Source: Mesorhizobium xinjiangense (lineage in GTDB: Bacteria > Pseudomonadota > Alphaproteobacteria > Rhizobiales > Rhizobiaceae). From it: a stretch of DNA of 64,000 bases. Each line of letters begins with the position of its first letter. Within the stretch, counting starts at the first letter, position 1. Below are positions 8,339-17,937 of this stretch, in pieces. The DNA is taken from the NCBI RefSeq assembly GCF_009749525.1, contig NZ_WOAC01000001.1:186001-250000 (forward strand). Reading direction: 5' to 3'. A model generated the notes under the pieces. The model was not told the DNA's origin. It saw only the letters and a list, made by a program, of their open reading frames with translations, and searched no databases. The translations under genes were made by a program, and so were the position numbers.

Positions 8339-9223
8339 ATGATCCGCATCGGGGTGAACCCTATCGGCTGGTCGAACGACGACATGCCGGAAGTGGGCGG
8401 CGACATTCCGCTCGAGCAATGCCTCGGCGAGGCGCGCGCTGCCGGCTTCGAAGGCATGGAACTCGGCAACAAGTTCCCGCGACGGGCGGAGGCATTGCGG
8501 CCGGTGCTCGACGCGCACGGCCTGGCGCTGGTCGGCGGCTGGTATTCGACCAGTCTCCTGACGCGGGCCGCAGCCGACGAGTTCGAAGCCGCCCGCGATC
8601 ATGCCGCGCTCCTGAAGGCGATGGGCTGTTCGGTCTTCATCGCCGCCGAGACCTCCAACGCCATCCATGGCGACCGGTCCGTGCCGCTTTCGGCCCGGGC
8701 GGTTCTGGCGCACGGGGCCTGGAGCGAATTCGGCGCGCGCTATACGGAATTCGCAACTGCCCTGATGGACGAATTCGGACTGCAGCTCGTCTATCATCAC
8801 CATATGGGGACCTGTATCCAGGCCGAGGCGGAGATCGACCGGTTCATGGAGGTGACGGGCGACGCCGTGCACCTGCTGCTCGACACCGGCCATGCGGTCT
8901 GGGGCGGCGCCGATCCGGCGCGGCTTGCCCGCCATTACAACGGCCGCATCGGTCATGTCCATTGCAAGGACGTTCGCGAAGACGTGATGTGGTCTGCCAA
9001 CCGTCACGATTGGTCCTTCCTCGACGCGGTTCTGGCGGGCGTCTACACGGTGCCCGGCGACGGCATGATCGATTTCGTGACCGTGCTGAAGGCCCTGCCC
9101 GGCTATAGCGGCTGGGTGGTCGTGGAGGCGGAGCAGGACCCGAAAAAGGCCACTCCCGCGACTTACGCCGCAATGGGCCATGAAAATCTCGCATCCTTCC
9201 TCAAACAGGCGGGGCTTCGATGA
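8339..9223 (+). CDS. iolE: Myo-inosose-2 dehydratase
   Basis: This 294-residue protein of the xylose-isomerase-like TIM-barrel family (AP_endonuc_2) removes water from scyllo-inosose, the IolG product, to form the cyclic dione used by IolD. Visible family features are the start IRIGVNPIGWSNDDMPEVGG, the metal-site region YHHHMGTCIQAEAEID and the segment RIGHVHCKDVREDVM. Length is normal. Its stop overlaps the start of the following small gene by four bases (ATGA). Confidence 0.95.
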   Translation: MIRIGVNPIGWSNDDMPEVGGDIPLEQCLGEARAAGFEGMELGNKFPRRAEALRPVLDAHGLALVGGWYSTSLLTRAAADEFEAARDHAALLKAMGCSVFIAAETSNAIHGDRSVPLSARAVLAHGAWSEFGARYTEFATALMDEFGLQLVYHHHMGTCIQAEAEIDRFMEVTGDAVHLLLDTGHAVWGGADPARLARHYNGRIGHVHCKDVREDVMWSANRHDWSFLDAVLAGVYTVPGDGMIDFVTVLKALPGYSGWVVVEAEQDPKKATPATYAAMGHENLASFLKQAGLR

Positions 9224-9432
9224 GCAAGGGCGCAGACCGCATATTCCGGCCGCTCTGGGTGCGCGCCATGATCGTTGTCGCCTGTGCCGCCTGGGCGCTC
9301 GTCGAATGGGCGAACGGCCAGACCGGCTGGGCGCTTCTGGCCGCGGCGGTCACGGCCTATGGCGTCTGGAGCTTCTTCATCGCCTGGCGCCCCGACGATG
9401 AAACGGCCGCCAATCCGCACGACAAGGAGTAA
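9220..9432 (+). CDS. Small two-span membrane protein inside the iol operon
   Basis: This 70-residue protein has two hydrophobic segments, roughly 15-30 (VRAMIVVACAAWALVEW) and 36-55 (GWALLAAAVTAYGVWSFFIA), and a charged tail ending NPHDKE. It overlaps iolE by ATGA and ends four bases before iolB, so it is almost certainly translated with both. I do not recognise a named family. Its position among cytosolic enzymes suggests a membrane role tied to inositol uptake or to local enzyme recruitment, which is speculative. Confidence 0.75.
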   Translation: MSKGADRIFRPLWVRAMIVVACAAWALVEWANGQTGWALLAAAVTAYGVWSFFIAWRPDDETAANPHDKE

Positions 9433-9436
9433 AATC

Positions 9437-10231
9437 ATGTCCAGGTTGCTGGTGAAACCCGACGGTGCGCACGGCCGGGTCATCTCGGTGACGCCGCAAA
9501 GCGCCGGCTGGACCTATGTCGGGTTCGATCTCCACCGGCTGAAGCCGGGCGAGATCGTCTCGGCGCAGACCGAAGACCGTGAGGTCTGTCTCGTCTTCGT
9601 TACCGGGTCGGGCAAAGCCGCCGCCGGCGGCCGGGACTTCGGCATTCTCGGCGGGCGCAAGACGCCTTTCGACGGCAAGCCGTGGTCGCTCTATGTCCCG
9701 CAAGGTTCAAACTGGAGCGTCACGGCCGAAGACGCGCTGGAGCTGGCAATCTGCTCGGCGCCGGGGCTCGGCGGCAATCTGCCGGCGCGCGCGATATCGC
9801 CCGACGACCTCGGCCAGGAGGTGCGTGGCAAGGGCACCAACACCCGCTACGTCACCAACATCCTGCCGGAGAACGAACCGGCCGATTCGCTGCTCGTCGT
9901 GGAAGTCATCACGCCCGGCGGCCATACGTCGAGCTATCCGCCGCACAAGCACGACGAGGACGATCTTCCGGCCGAATCCTATCTGGAAGAGACCTATTAC
10001 CACCGCATGAACCCGCCGCAGGGCTTTGCCTTCCAGCGCGTCTACACCGACGACCGCGCGCTCGACGAGGCGATGGCGGTGGAAAACGGCGATGTGGTCC
10101 TCGTGCCGAAAGGCTACCACCCTTGCGCCGCCTGCCATGGCTACGACCTCTATTATCTCAATGTCATGGCCGGACCGAAGCGCACTTGGAAGTTCCATAA
10201 CGCCGCCGAGCACGCCTGGCTGCTCGAATAG
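9437..10231 (+). CDS. iolB: 5-deoxy-glucuronate isomerase
   Basis: This 264-residue cupin-type isomerase converts 5-deoxy-glucuronate to 2-deoxy-5-keto-gluconate, the substrate of IolC. Family features are the two-cupin layout, the metal-binding segment TSSYPPHKHDEDDLP, and VLVPKGYHPCAACHGYDLYY near the end. The start is the ATG four bases after the preceding stop, with AAGGAGT upstream. It closes the iolCDEB unit. iolA, needed for the last step, is not in the window. Confidence 0.95.
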   Translation: MSRLLVKPDGAHGRVISVTPQSAGWTYVGFDLHRLKPGEIVSAQTEDREVCLVFVTGSGKAAAGGRDFGILGGRKTPFDGKPWSLYVPQGSNWSVTAEDALELAICSAPGLGGNLPARAISPDDLGQEVRGKGTNTRYVTNILPENEPADSLLVVEVITPGGHTSSYPPHKHDEDDLPAESYLEETYYHRMNPPQGFAFQRVYTDDRALDEAMAVENGDVVLVPKGYHPCAACHGYDLYYLNVMAGPKRTWKFHNAAEHAWLLE

Positions 10232-10415
10232 GGCAGCCTCCCGCACCCCCTGTGTGGCGATGATGTTTCAATCGCCGCCAAACATTTACCCTGCGGCCAG
10301 ACGTATTTCGCTCCGCGCTTGAAGACTCACCCTGCTTTGTGGGAAGTAGGCTGCGGCGGGCGGTCGAAATGTGACGTGAGTGCAAGTTCGTGCGAGTCGA
10401 GGGAGGGGAAGGCAG

Positions 10416-12338
10416 TTGAGCGGCCGCCGGTACAAGACGCCGACCCTTCTTGCCATGGGCGCGATCGCGCTGCAGCTTGCCACCGTGCCGCCGGGGCAAG
10501 CCTTCGAATTGTTCGGCATGCGCTTCTTCGAGCGCGACCGCGAGGCCGAAACTGCGGATATCATCGGCCAGCCGCAGCCCTATTCGATCGACTTCGCCGT
10601 GGCGGCGGATGTCGACGGCATGGAAAAGACCCTGAAGGGCGCCTCCAGCCTGTGGCAGGACCGCGCCGAACCCGCCTCGGGCGCGGCCGGCCTGATCGCC
10701 AAGGCGCGCGGGGATTATCAAAAGCTGCTCGCCACGCTCTATTCGACCGGGCGTTACGGCGGAACGATCAGCATCACGATTGACGGCAAGGAGGCGTTCG
10801 ACCTGCCGCCGGACGCCCGTCTCGCCAACTCCGCGGCCGTCCGGGTGATCGTCGATCCGGGGCCGTTGTTTCATTTCCGCGACGCCACGGTGGTCAACCC
10901 GGCCCCGCCGACGACGGACAGGCGCGATCAGGTCGAGCCACCGGCCAAAGCCGGCTTTGCGCCCGGCCAGGTTGCTCGTTCGGGGGTGATCCTGCAGGCC
11001 GAGCGGCTGTCGATCGACGCCTGGCGCCAGCAGGGCCATGCCAAGGCGAGCGTCATCGAACGCCGCGTGACAGCCGCCCATGATGGCGATCAGGTCGACG
11101 CGGCAATCGAAATGGACCCTGGCCGGCGTGCGGTCTACGGTCCCGTCTCGGTATCCGGGACACAACGTATGGATCCGGCTTTCGTGGCCTATATGACCGG
11201 CTTGAAACCGGGCGAGGAATACGACCCCGACGATCTGAAAAAAGCCAGCACCCGGCTTTCCCGGCTCGACGTCTTCCGCTCCATGCGCATCGAGGAGGCC
11301 GACGCCATCACCCGCGAGGGTCTCCTGCCGCTCAGCGTCATCGTGCAGGAGCGTGCGCTGAGACGCATCGGGCTTGGCGGCAGCTATTCCACGCTCGACG
11401 GCATTGGGCTCGAAGCCTACTGGATGCACCGCAACCTGTTCGGCCGCGCAGAGAGGCTGCGCATCGAGGGGCGTGTGGCAGGCATCGACAGCCTCGACCC
11501 GGACGACTTCACCTACCGCACCGGCATCATCTTCACCAAGCCGGGCGTCTACACGCCCGACACCGATTTCAGCGCCTCGCTGATCGGCGAGCGCGAGGTG
11601 CTCGATCCCTATACAAAGACCGGCGTGTCGGCCGAGACGGGCTTCACCCATGTCTTCACGGACGAACTGTCCGGCCGCCTGTTCGTCAACGCCCGGCATG
11701 CGCGCTTCGAGGACGACACGTTCGGAACGCGCGAATTCACCAGCGCCGGCCTACTGGGCGGCCTGACCTACGACACGCGCGACAATCCGGCCGACGCCAC
11801 GCGCGGCTACTACGCCGATTTCGTTGCCGAGCCCTTCTACGAATTCAATTACAACAATCCGGGCGTGCGCTTCACCGCCGAGGGCCGCACCTATTACGGC
11901 TTCGGCGAGGATGCCCGCTTCGTGCTGGCCGGCCGCGTCAAGCTCGGCACGCTGATCGGCCCGGAAATCGCGGAAGCCGCCCCCGACCGCCTGTTCTTCG
12001 CCGGCGGCGGCGCTTCCGTGCGCGGCTATGCCTACCGCAATATCGGCGTTGAAACGCCGGCCGGCAATGTGATCGGCGGCCGCTCGCTGATCGAGGGCTC
12101 GGTCGAACTGCGCACCCGCGTCACCGAGACGATCGGCGTCGTCGGATTCGTCGATGCGGGATATGTGGGCGAAGAGACCTTTCCCGATTTCGACCAGGAC
12201 CTTAAGCTGGGCGTCGGTGCGGGCCTGCGCTATCTGACGCCCCTCGGCCCGATCAGACTGGATTTCGCCGTACCGATCGATCCCAACCCGGACGATCCCG
12301 ACTTCGCCTTCTACGTTGGAATAGGACAGGCGTTTTGA
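10416..12338 (+). CDS. tamA: Outer-membrane assembly factor TamA (Omp85 family)
   Basis: This 640-residue Omp85-family barrel works with TamB to insert autotransporter-like and other proteins, or to move lipids, at the outer membrane. The proposed start is a TTG at 10416 with a strong GGGAGGGGAAGG before it; an in-frame GTG at 10380 lacks such a site. A hydrophobic signal segment (LLAMGAIALQLATVPPGQA) leads into three POTRA-like repeats (about 40-280). A C-terminal 16-strand barrel ends in FYVGIGQAF, a terminal phenylalanine beta-signal. The motif FFAGGGASVRGYAYRNIG is the conserved L6 loop region. It overlaps tamB by four bases. Confidence 0.92.
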   Translation: MSGRRYKTPTLLAMGAIALQLATVPPGQAFELFGMRFFERDREAETADIIGQPQPYSIDFAVAADVDGMEKTLKGASSLWQDRAEPASGAAGLIAKARGDYQKLLATLYSTGRYGGTISITIDGKEAFDLPPDARLANSAAVRVIVDPGPLFHFRDATVVNPAPPTTDRRDQVEPPAKAGFAPGQVARSGVILQAERLSIDAWRQQGHAKASVIERRVTAAHDGDQVDAAIEMDPGRRAVYGPVSVSGTQRMDPAFVAYMTGLKPGEEYDPDDLKKASTRLSRLDVFRSMRIEEADAITREGLLPLSVIVQERALRRIGLGGSYSTLDGIGLEAYWMHRNLFGRAERLRIEGRVAGIDSLDPDDFTYRTGIIFTKPGVYTPDTDFSASLIGEREVLDPYTKTGVSAETGFTHVFTDELSGRLFVNARHARFEDDTFGTREFTSAGLLGGLTYDTRDNPADATRGYYADFVAEPFYEFNYNNPGVRFTAEGRTYYGFGEDARFVLAGRVKLGTLIGPEIAEAAPDRLFFAGGGASVRGYAYRNIGVETPAGNVIGGRSLIEGSVELRTRVTETIGVVGFVDAGYVGEETFPDFDQDLKLGVGAGLRYLTPLGPIRLDFAVPIDPNPDDPDFAFYVGIGQAF

Positions 12339-15300
12339 CCCGGCTTCTATTCATAATGCTGCTGCTGTTTGCCGCGAGCCCTGTATTCGCCCAGGACACG
12401 GCCGACGAGGAGCGTTCCTATTTCCTGCGCTTCGTGGAAAACCAGCTCTCCACGCCCAATCGGCAAATCCGCATCAACGGCATCCAGGGCGCGCTGTCGT
12501 CGAACGCGCGCATCGGCGAGATCACCGTGGCCGACCGCGACGGCGTCTGGCTGCGCATCGAGAATGCCTCGATCGTGTGGAGCCGCCTTGCCCTGCTGCG
12601 CGGGCGCCTGGCCATCGATACGCTGTCGGCCGAGGCGATCGAGGTCGCCCGCAAACCGCTGCCGGACGAAAGCCTGCCAAGCCCGGAATCGCGATCCTTC
12701 AGCCTGCCGGAGCTGCCGGTGGCGGTCGTGCTCGATGCGCTCGAGGTCGAGCGCGTCAGCTTCGGGGAAACTGTGTTCGGCCTGGAATCCGTCCTCGCGG
12801 TTACCGGGCGCATTCGGCTGGAAAGCGGCTCGCTCGACTCCGAGCTCGACTCCGAGCTCGACCTGACGCGCCTCGACGGGCCCGGCGGCCGGTTGCACCT
12901 GGCGGCGAGCTTCGCCAACGAAACGGAACAGCTCGACATCGACCTGGCATTGTCGGAACCCGAAGACGGCGTGGTGGCCAATCTGTTGAACATCGAGGGC
13001 AGGCCGCCGATCGACCTTGCCGCATCGGGCAGCGGGCCATTATCCGCATTTGACCTGACGACGACGCTCGATGCCGCCGGAGAACGCGTCCTTTCGGGCC
13101 AGACCGGCCTGCGCCGCCAGAATGAGGGGCTCGCCTTCACTTCACGGCTCGAAGGGTCGGTGGCGCGGCTGGTGGCGCCGGTCTATCGCGATTTCTTCGG
13201 CGCCGAGACGGGTATCGAAGCGGCCGGCCTCGTCAAGGACGCCGGCGGTATCCGCCTCGACAATCTCGATCTCACCAGCGCCGCCCTCGCGCTCAACGCT
13301 TCGGCCGAAACCGGCAGCGACGGCTTCCTGCGCCGCCTCGCCCTCGACGCGCGCATTGCCAATGCGGACGGCTCGCGCGTGCTGCTCCCGGTACCGGGCG
13401 CCACGACGACGCTGGACCAAGGTCGCATGGAAATCGCCTATGGCGATGCGACGGACGAGACCTGGAGTGCGACCGTCGACCTTGCCGGTCTCCAAACGGG
13501 TGGCCTGGCAGCCGAACAAACGGTGCTGGAGCTTGGCGGCCTGGCCCGCAATCTCGACCGCCCGACGGTGCGCGAAATCACCTTTGCCGCGGACGGCGAT
13601 ATCTCCGGCATCACTGCCGAACGGGCCGACGTGGCGCAAGCCCTGGGAGAAGCGGTCGAACTCGATGTCGAAGGATCCTGGCGCGCCGGATCGCCGGTCG
13701 AGATCGCCCGCGCGGTTCTGTCGGGCAAGGCGCTTCGCCTTTCGACGCAAGGCAATTTTGCCGATCTCGCCTATCGCGGCCGCATCGGGCTGGAGACGGC
13801 CAGCCTTGCGCCGTTTTCGGCACTTGCCGGGCGCGACCTGTCCGGTGCGCTCGATCTGAGCGCCAATGGCGAGTTGCGTCCATTGACCGGCGCCTTCGAC
13901 CTGACGCTCGACGGCACGGCCGACGAATTGCGCATCGACAACGAAGCGGCCGACAATCTGCTCGCCGGCGCCACGACCATCGTCGGCCGGGCGGCGCGCG
14001 GCGAAGAGGGCCTGACGGCCGACGGGCTCAGGATCGGGAACGACCAGGTGACCCTTGCAGCCGACGGCACATTTGCCACGGGTGCCGCAGATTTCGATCT
14101 CGATTTCACGCTTTCCGATCTTGCCCTTTTGTCGCCCCAGGCCGAGGGGCGGCTGACGGCGTCTGGCACAGCCAAGGGTGGCGACGGCCTGATCAATCTC
14201 ACCTTTCAGGCGAGCGTGCCTGGGGGCAACCTGGCCGGCAAGCGGCTCGGCGAGGCGCATTTCGGCTTCGACGGCACGCTGCAGGACAATGTGCTCGACG
14301 GTCAGTTGGCCGGCAGCGCGTTCCTCGACGGCGTGCTGGCCGAGCTTTCGGCGGCAGTCGCGCTTGCCGAGGACGAGAAACGGGTCGGCGACCTGCGCTT
14401 TGCGGCCGGCGGCGCGCGGCTGACGGGCAATGTCACGCAGGATGCGTCGGGGCTCTTTTCAGGGTCCCTCGCTGTCGATGCGGCGGACATCTCGACCGCC
14501 GCGGCTCTCTTTCTTGCCGATGCTCGGGGCGCTATCCAGGCGCAGATCGAGCTGGCCGCACAGGACAACCGCCAGCACGCCGACATCAGTGCAGATATCG
14601 AACGGTTCGAGCTGGGCGACACCAGGATCGACGCGGCCGATCTTGCAGTGGCGATCGACGACCTTCTGGGCGTGCCTGCCGCGCAAGGCACCGCGCGCGC
14701 CAGCGGCGTCGTGGCGGGCGGCGTGACGATAGACCGGATGGAGGCCGAAGCCAGGCGCAGCGGCACGCAAACTGATTTTACGCTCGACGCCGGCCTCGCC
14801 AATGGAGCGACCGTCGGGGCGACCGGCGCCCTGGCGCCGGAAGGCGAGGGTTTCCGCTTGTCGCTGAGCCGGACCGATCTCGCCCAGGGTGAACTCGCCG
14901 CGCGGCTCAGCCGGCCCGCATCGCTGCTCGTCGAAGGCCAGACCGTCACCATCGAGGATCTCGCTCTGGCGGTCGGCAGCGGCCATGTCGCGGCGGCCGG
15001 TACGATCGCCGAGGCGCTCGACATGAATGTCACCATCCGCGACCTGCCGCTGGCGCTCGCCAACGCCATCCGGCCGGATCTGGAGCTGGGCGGCACGCTG
15101 AATGGCTCGGCGCGCATTGCCGGAACGCGCGACGCGCCGGAAATCACGTTCGACCTCTCCGGGCGGTCGCTCACCGCCGCTGCACTGCGCGCGGCGGGCC
15201 TCGACCAGGTCTCCATCGATGCGCGCGGAACCACCAGCGGCGGGATGATGAATGTCGACGCCTCGCTGACCGGCCCCAGGGGCTTTCGTGCCAGCGCCAA

Positions 15301-16945
15301 CGGCGCGGTTCCCCTGGGCGACGGGCGCCTCGACCTCGACGCGCGGCTGGAAAGCTTCCCCCTCGCATTGCTCAACAGGGCCGTGCCGGGCCAGAACCTC
15401 GCCGGCAATGTCACCGGCTCGGCCCGCATTGGCGGAACGCTGGCCGACCCCGAAGCGACGTTCCAGCTTTCCGGCACGGGCCTGTCGGCGGCAACGCTGC
15501 AAGAATTCGGCGCCGCGCCGCTCAGCGCCGAGGCGCGCGGGCGATTTGCCGGCAATGCGCTGACGCTGGAGACCGGGCGCGTCGACGGGCCGGCGGGCCT
15601 GGAGATCACGGCCAGCGGCACGGCGCCTCTGTCGGGCGCCGGTCTGCGAATGTCGGCCAGGGGCAATGTGCCGCTGGCGCTCGCCAACCGTCTGCTTGCC
15701 GAGCGCGGCGCACAGGCGTCGGGCACGGTCACGTTCGACCTGACGGCCACCGGCAGCCTCAACCGGCCGCAACTGGCCGGCAGCATTTCCGCCAGCGGCG
15801 CGCAGATCGTCGACCCGCAAAGCAATCTCCGGCTGAACGACATCGCGCTTTCGGCGCGCCTGGAACGCGAAACCGTGACGATCGCCTCGCTTACGGCGGC
15901 GTCGGCCAGCGGCGGCACCATCAACGCCTCCGGCACGATCTCGACAAACAGCCAGGCCGGCTTTCCGGCCAATATCAGGATCGGCCTCAACCAGGCGCGC
16001 TACGCCGACGGCCACATGGTGGTGGCCACCGTCAGCGGCGAGATCACCATCACCGGCGCGCTCGCCCGCGATCCCCTGATCGGCGGCGCGCTGACCGTCG
16101 AACGGGCCGAGATTTCCGTGCCCTCGAACTTCGGCGGCGGAGCCGCCGCCCTCGATGTCCGCCACATCAATCCATCGCCCGGCGTGAAGGCCACCCTGCG
16201 CCGCGCCCAGGCCGAGGACGGCACGCCCATGCCCTCGGCGCGCCCGAGCATCGCCCGGCTCGACATGACGATCGACGCGCCGGGCCGCATCTTCGTGCGC
16301 GGCCGCGGCCTCGACGCCGAGCTGGGCGGCCAGGTCCGCCTCACCGGGCCGGTGAGCGATATTCAGCCGGTCGGCGGTTTCGAGCTCATCCGCGGCCGCC
16401 TGGCGATCATCGGCCAGCGCATCACCTTCGACGAGGGCACAGTGACGCTGGTGGGCGATCTCGACCCGTTCCTCAACTTCATCGCGCGGGCCGAGCGCAG
16501 CGGCATCGACGTCTTCATCACGGTGCGCGGGCGCGTGTCGGATCTCAATATCGGCTTTTCCTCACAGCCCGAACTGCCCGAGGACGAGGTGCTGGCGCGG
16601 CTCATCTTCAACCGCGGGCTCGATGAATTGTCGGCCGTCCAGATCGCGCAGCTCGCCGCCGCCGCCGCCGAGCTGGCGGGCGGCTCGAATACCTCGCTCC
16701 TGCAGAACCTGCGCGGCGCGACGGGGCTCGACGAGCTCGACGTCGTCACCGACGAGGAAGGCGGGGCCGGGGTGCGCGCGGGGCGCTATATCCAGGACAA
16801 TATCTATCTTGGCGTGGAAGCCGGCACCAGCGGCACCACGCGCGGCACGATCAATCTCGACATCACCAAGGACCTGAAGGCCCGCGGCTCGGTCGCCTCC
16901 GACGGCGACACCGGCGTCGGCCTGTTCTTCGAACGCGATTACTGA
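12335..16945 (+). CDS. tamB: Translocation and assembly module protein TamB (DUF490)
   Basis: This 1536-residue, largely beta-helical protein is anchored in the inner membrane and spans the periplasm to contact TamA. An N-terminal hydrophobic segment (MTRLLFIMLLLFAASPVFA) is followed by many repeats of short beta-strand units such as GNVTGSARIGGTLADPEATF. The C-terminal DUF490/TamB domain contains GPVSDIQPVGGFELIRGRL, DPFLNFIARAE and LPEDEVLARLIF. The start is a TTG overlapping the tamA stop (TTGA), so translation is probably coupled; an ATG at 12356 would shorten the signal segment. A short 12-bp tandem duplication at about 12832-12862 encodes SELDSELD. Confidence 0.93.
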   Translation: MTRLLFIMLLLFAASPVFAQDTADEERSYFLRFVENQLSTPNRQIRINGIQGALSSNARIGEITVADRDGVWLRIENASIVWSRLALLRGRLAIDTLSAEAIEVARKPLPDESLPSPESRSFSLPELPVAVVLDALEVERVSFGETVFGLESVLAVTGRIRLESGSLDSELDSELDLTRLDGPGGRLHLAASFANETEQLDIDLALSEPEDGVVANLLNIEGRPPIDLAASGSGPLSAFDLTTTLDAAGERVLSGQTGLRRQNEGLAFTSRLEGSVARLVAPVYRDFFGAETGIEAAGLVKDAGGIRLDNLDLTSAALALNASAETGSDGFLRRLALDARIANADGSRVLLPVPGATTTLDQGRMEIAYGDATDETWSATVDLAGLQTGGLAAEQTVLELGGLARNLDRPTVREITFAADGDISGITAERADVAQALGEAVELDVEGSWRAGSPVEIARAVLSGKALRLSTQGNFADLAYRGRIGLETASLAPFSALAGRDLSGALDLSANGELRPLTGAFDLTLDGTADELRIDNEAADNLLAGATTIVGRAARGEEGLTADGLRIGNDQVTLAADGTFATGAADFDLDFTLSDLALLSPQAEGRLTASGTAKGGDGLINLTFQASVPGGNLAGKRLGEAHFGFDGTLQDNVLDGQLAGSAFLDGVLAELSAAVALAEDEKRVGDLRFAAGGARLTGNVTQDASGLFSGSLAVDAADISTAAALFLADARGAIQAQIELAAQDNRQHADISADIERFELGDTRIDAADLAVAIDDLLGVPAAQGTARASGVVAGGVTIDRMEAEARRSGTQTDFTLDAGLANGATVGATGALAPEGEGFRLSLSRTDLAQGELAARLSRPASLLVEGQTVTIEDLALAVGSGHVAAAGTIAEALDMNVTIRDLPLALANAIRPDLELGGTLNGSARIAGTRDAPEITFDLSGRSLTAAALRAAGLDQVSIDARGTTSGGMMNVDASLTGPRGFRASANGAVPLGDGRLDLDARLESFPLALLNRAVPGQNLAGNVTGSARIGGTLADPEATFQLSGTGLSAATLQEFGAAPLSAEARGRFAGNALTLETGRVDGPAGLEITASGTAPLSGAGLRMSARGNVPLALANRLLAERGAQASGTVTFDLTATGSLNRPQLAGSISASGAQIVDPQSNLRLNDIALSARLERETVTIASLTAASASGGTINASGTISTNSQAGFPANIRIGLNQARYADGHMVVATVSGEITITGALARDPLIGGALTVERAEISVPSNFGGGAAALDVRHINPSPGVKATLRRAQAEDGTPMPSARPSIARLDMTIDAPGRIFVRGRGLDAELGGQVRLTGPVSDIQPVGGFELIRGRLAIIGQRITFDEGTVTLVGDLDPFLNFIARAERSGIDVFITVRGRVSDLNIGFSSQPELPEDEVLARLIFNRGLDELSAVQIAQLAAAAAELAGGSNTSLLQNLRGATGLDELDVVTDEEGGAGVRAGRYIQDNIYLGVEAGTSGTTRGTINLDITKDLKARGSVASDGDTGVGLFFERDY

Positions 16946-17016
16946 GAAAGGCCACGGTGCCCGGCCCGATTGCGTCGGATCCGGCCTGCAATTTGCATAT
17001 GTTGATTGGCAGCGGG

Positions 17017-17036
17017 ATCGGCCTTGAGCGGCCGAT
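17017..17036. terminator. Hairpin between tamB and tRNA-Leu
   Basis: ATCGGCC and GGCCGAT form a perfect 7-bp stem around a 6-base loop. There is no clear U-tract on either strand, and the right arm reaches the first base of the encoded CCA of tRNA-Leu on the minus strand. It may mark the end of tamA-tamB or of the tRNA transcript. Confidence 0.3.
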
Positions 17037-17120
17037 GGTGCCCAGGAGAGGACTCGAACCTCCACGCCTTGCGGCACACGGACCTGAACCGTGCGCGTCT
17101 ACCAATTCCGCCACCTGGGC
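17036..17120 (-). tRNA. tRNA-Leu (anticodon CAG)
   Basis: The minus strand reads GCCCAGGTGGCGGAATTGGT at the 5' end. The anticodon stem-loop is CACGG-TTCAGGT-CCGTG, giving anticodon CAG. A variable arm (GCCGCAAGGCG) follows, as expected for class II tRNA-Leu, then GGTTCGAGTCC in the T arm. The acceptor 3' strand is CCTGGGC followed by A and an encoded CCA. The total is 85 nt including CCA. Confidence 0.96.
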
Positions 17121-17274
17121 AGGTGCGCCGCTTCGTTTAGGCGGGCGGCATGGCCGTGTCAATGCGGTTTGAAAAAATTGTCGCCGATCCCGTTCTCACG
17201 GCCCCGACCGGCCGGGCCGCATGTCTCGTCGGCCGATCTGCAGAGCCTTCCCCGGCCACCGATGAACCCGCTTC

Positions 17275-17892
17275 TCAGTCGAGAATCTCCTTCGAGGCGA
17301 CGGTGGAATCGGCATTCAGCCGGTAGACGACCGGAACGCCGGTCGCCAGTTCCATCTTGACCACCTCGTCCGGCGTCAGCCCATCGAGCGCCATGATGAG
17401 CGCGCGCAGCGAGTTGCCGTGCGCGGCGACCAGCACCGTCTCGCCGCGCAAGACATGCGGCTGGATGGCGCGCAGATAATAGGGCCAGACGCGGGCGCCG
17501 GTGTCGCGCAGGCTCTCGCCTCCTGGCGGCGCCACGGCGTAGGACCGGCGCCAGACATGAACCTGCTCGTCGCCCCACTTGGCCCGCGCGTCGTCCTTGT
17601 TGAGGCCGGTAAGGTCACCATAATCGCGTTCGTTGAGCGCCTGGTCCTCGATCATCTCCATGTCGCCCTGGCCCGTCGCCTCGAGGATGAAGCGGCACGT
17701 CTTCTGGGCGCGGATAAGGACGGAGGTAAAGGCGACGTCATAGCGCAGTCCGCGCTTCTTCAGCGCTTCGCCGGCCGCCTTGGCCTCCGCACGTCCCTTA
17801 TCGGTCAGATCGACATCGTGCCAGCCGGTGAAGAGGTTCTTCAGGTTCCATTCGCTTTGCCCGTGGCGGACAAGGACCAGTGTTCCGGACAT
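17275..17892 (-). CDS. gpmA: 2,3-bisphosphoglycerate-dependent phosphoglycerate mutase
   Basis: This 205-residue glycolytic enzyme interconverts 3- and 2-phosphoglycerate. The phosphohistidine motif [10 protein letters not shown] is at the N-terminus, followed by [33 protein letters not shown] and [12 protein letters not shown] complete the active site. The short form of about 206 residues is usual in alphaproteobacteria. It follows dapB on the same strand with about 45 bases between them. Confidence 0.96.
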   Translation of the reverse strand: MSGTLVLVRHGQSEWNLKNLFTGWHDVDLTDKGRAEAKAAGEALKKRGLRYDVAFTSVLIRAQKTCRFILEATGQGDMEMIEDQALNERDYGDLTGLNKDDARAKWGDEQVHVWRRSYAVAPPGGESLRDTGARVWPYYLRAIQPHVLRGETVLVAAHGNSLRALIMALDGLTPDEVVKMELATGVPVVYRLNADSTVASKEILD

Positions 17893-17937
17893 CGATCTTC
17901 CCTGTGCGGTGGTTGTTCTTCGAGACGAGCGTGTCTT

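Noticed and set aside
12832-12862. Short tandem repeat with a 12-bp unit in tamB
   Set aside because: It is only about two and a half units, in frame, and encodes SELDSELD. It is a small local duplication, not a regulatory or CRISPR repeat.
14302-15990. A 562-codon minus-strand frame inside tamB
   Set aside because: Serine/arginine/alanine-rich antisense frame with no ribosome site; a shadow of tamB repeats.
17017-17036. Treating the hairpin beside tRNA-Leu as a firm terminator
   Set aside because: The stem is perfect but there is no U-tract on either strand and it runs into the tRNA end, so it is listed only with low confidence.
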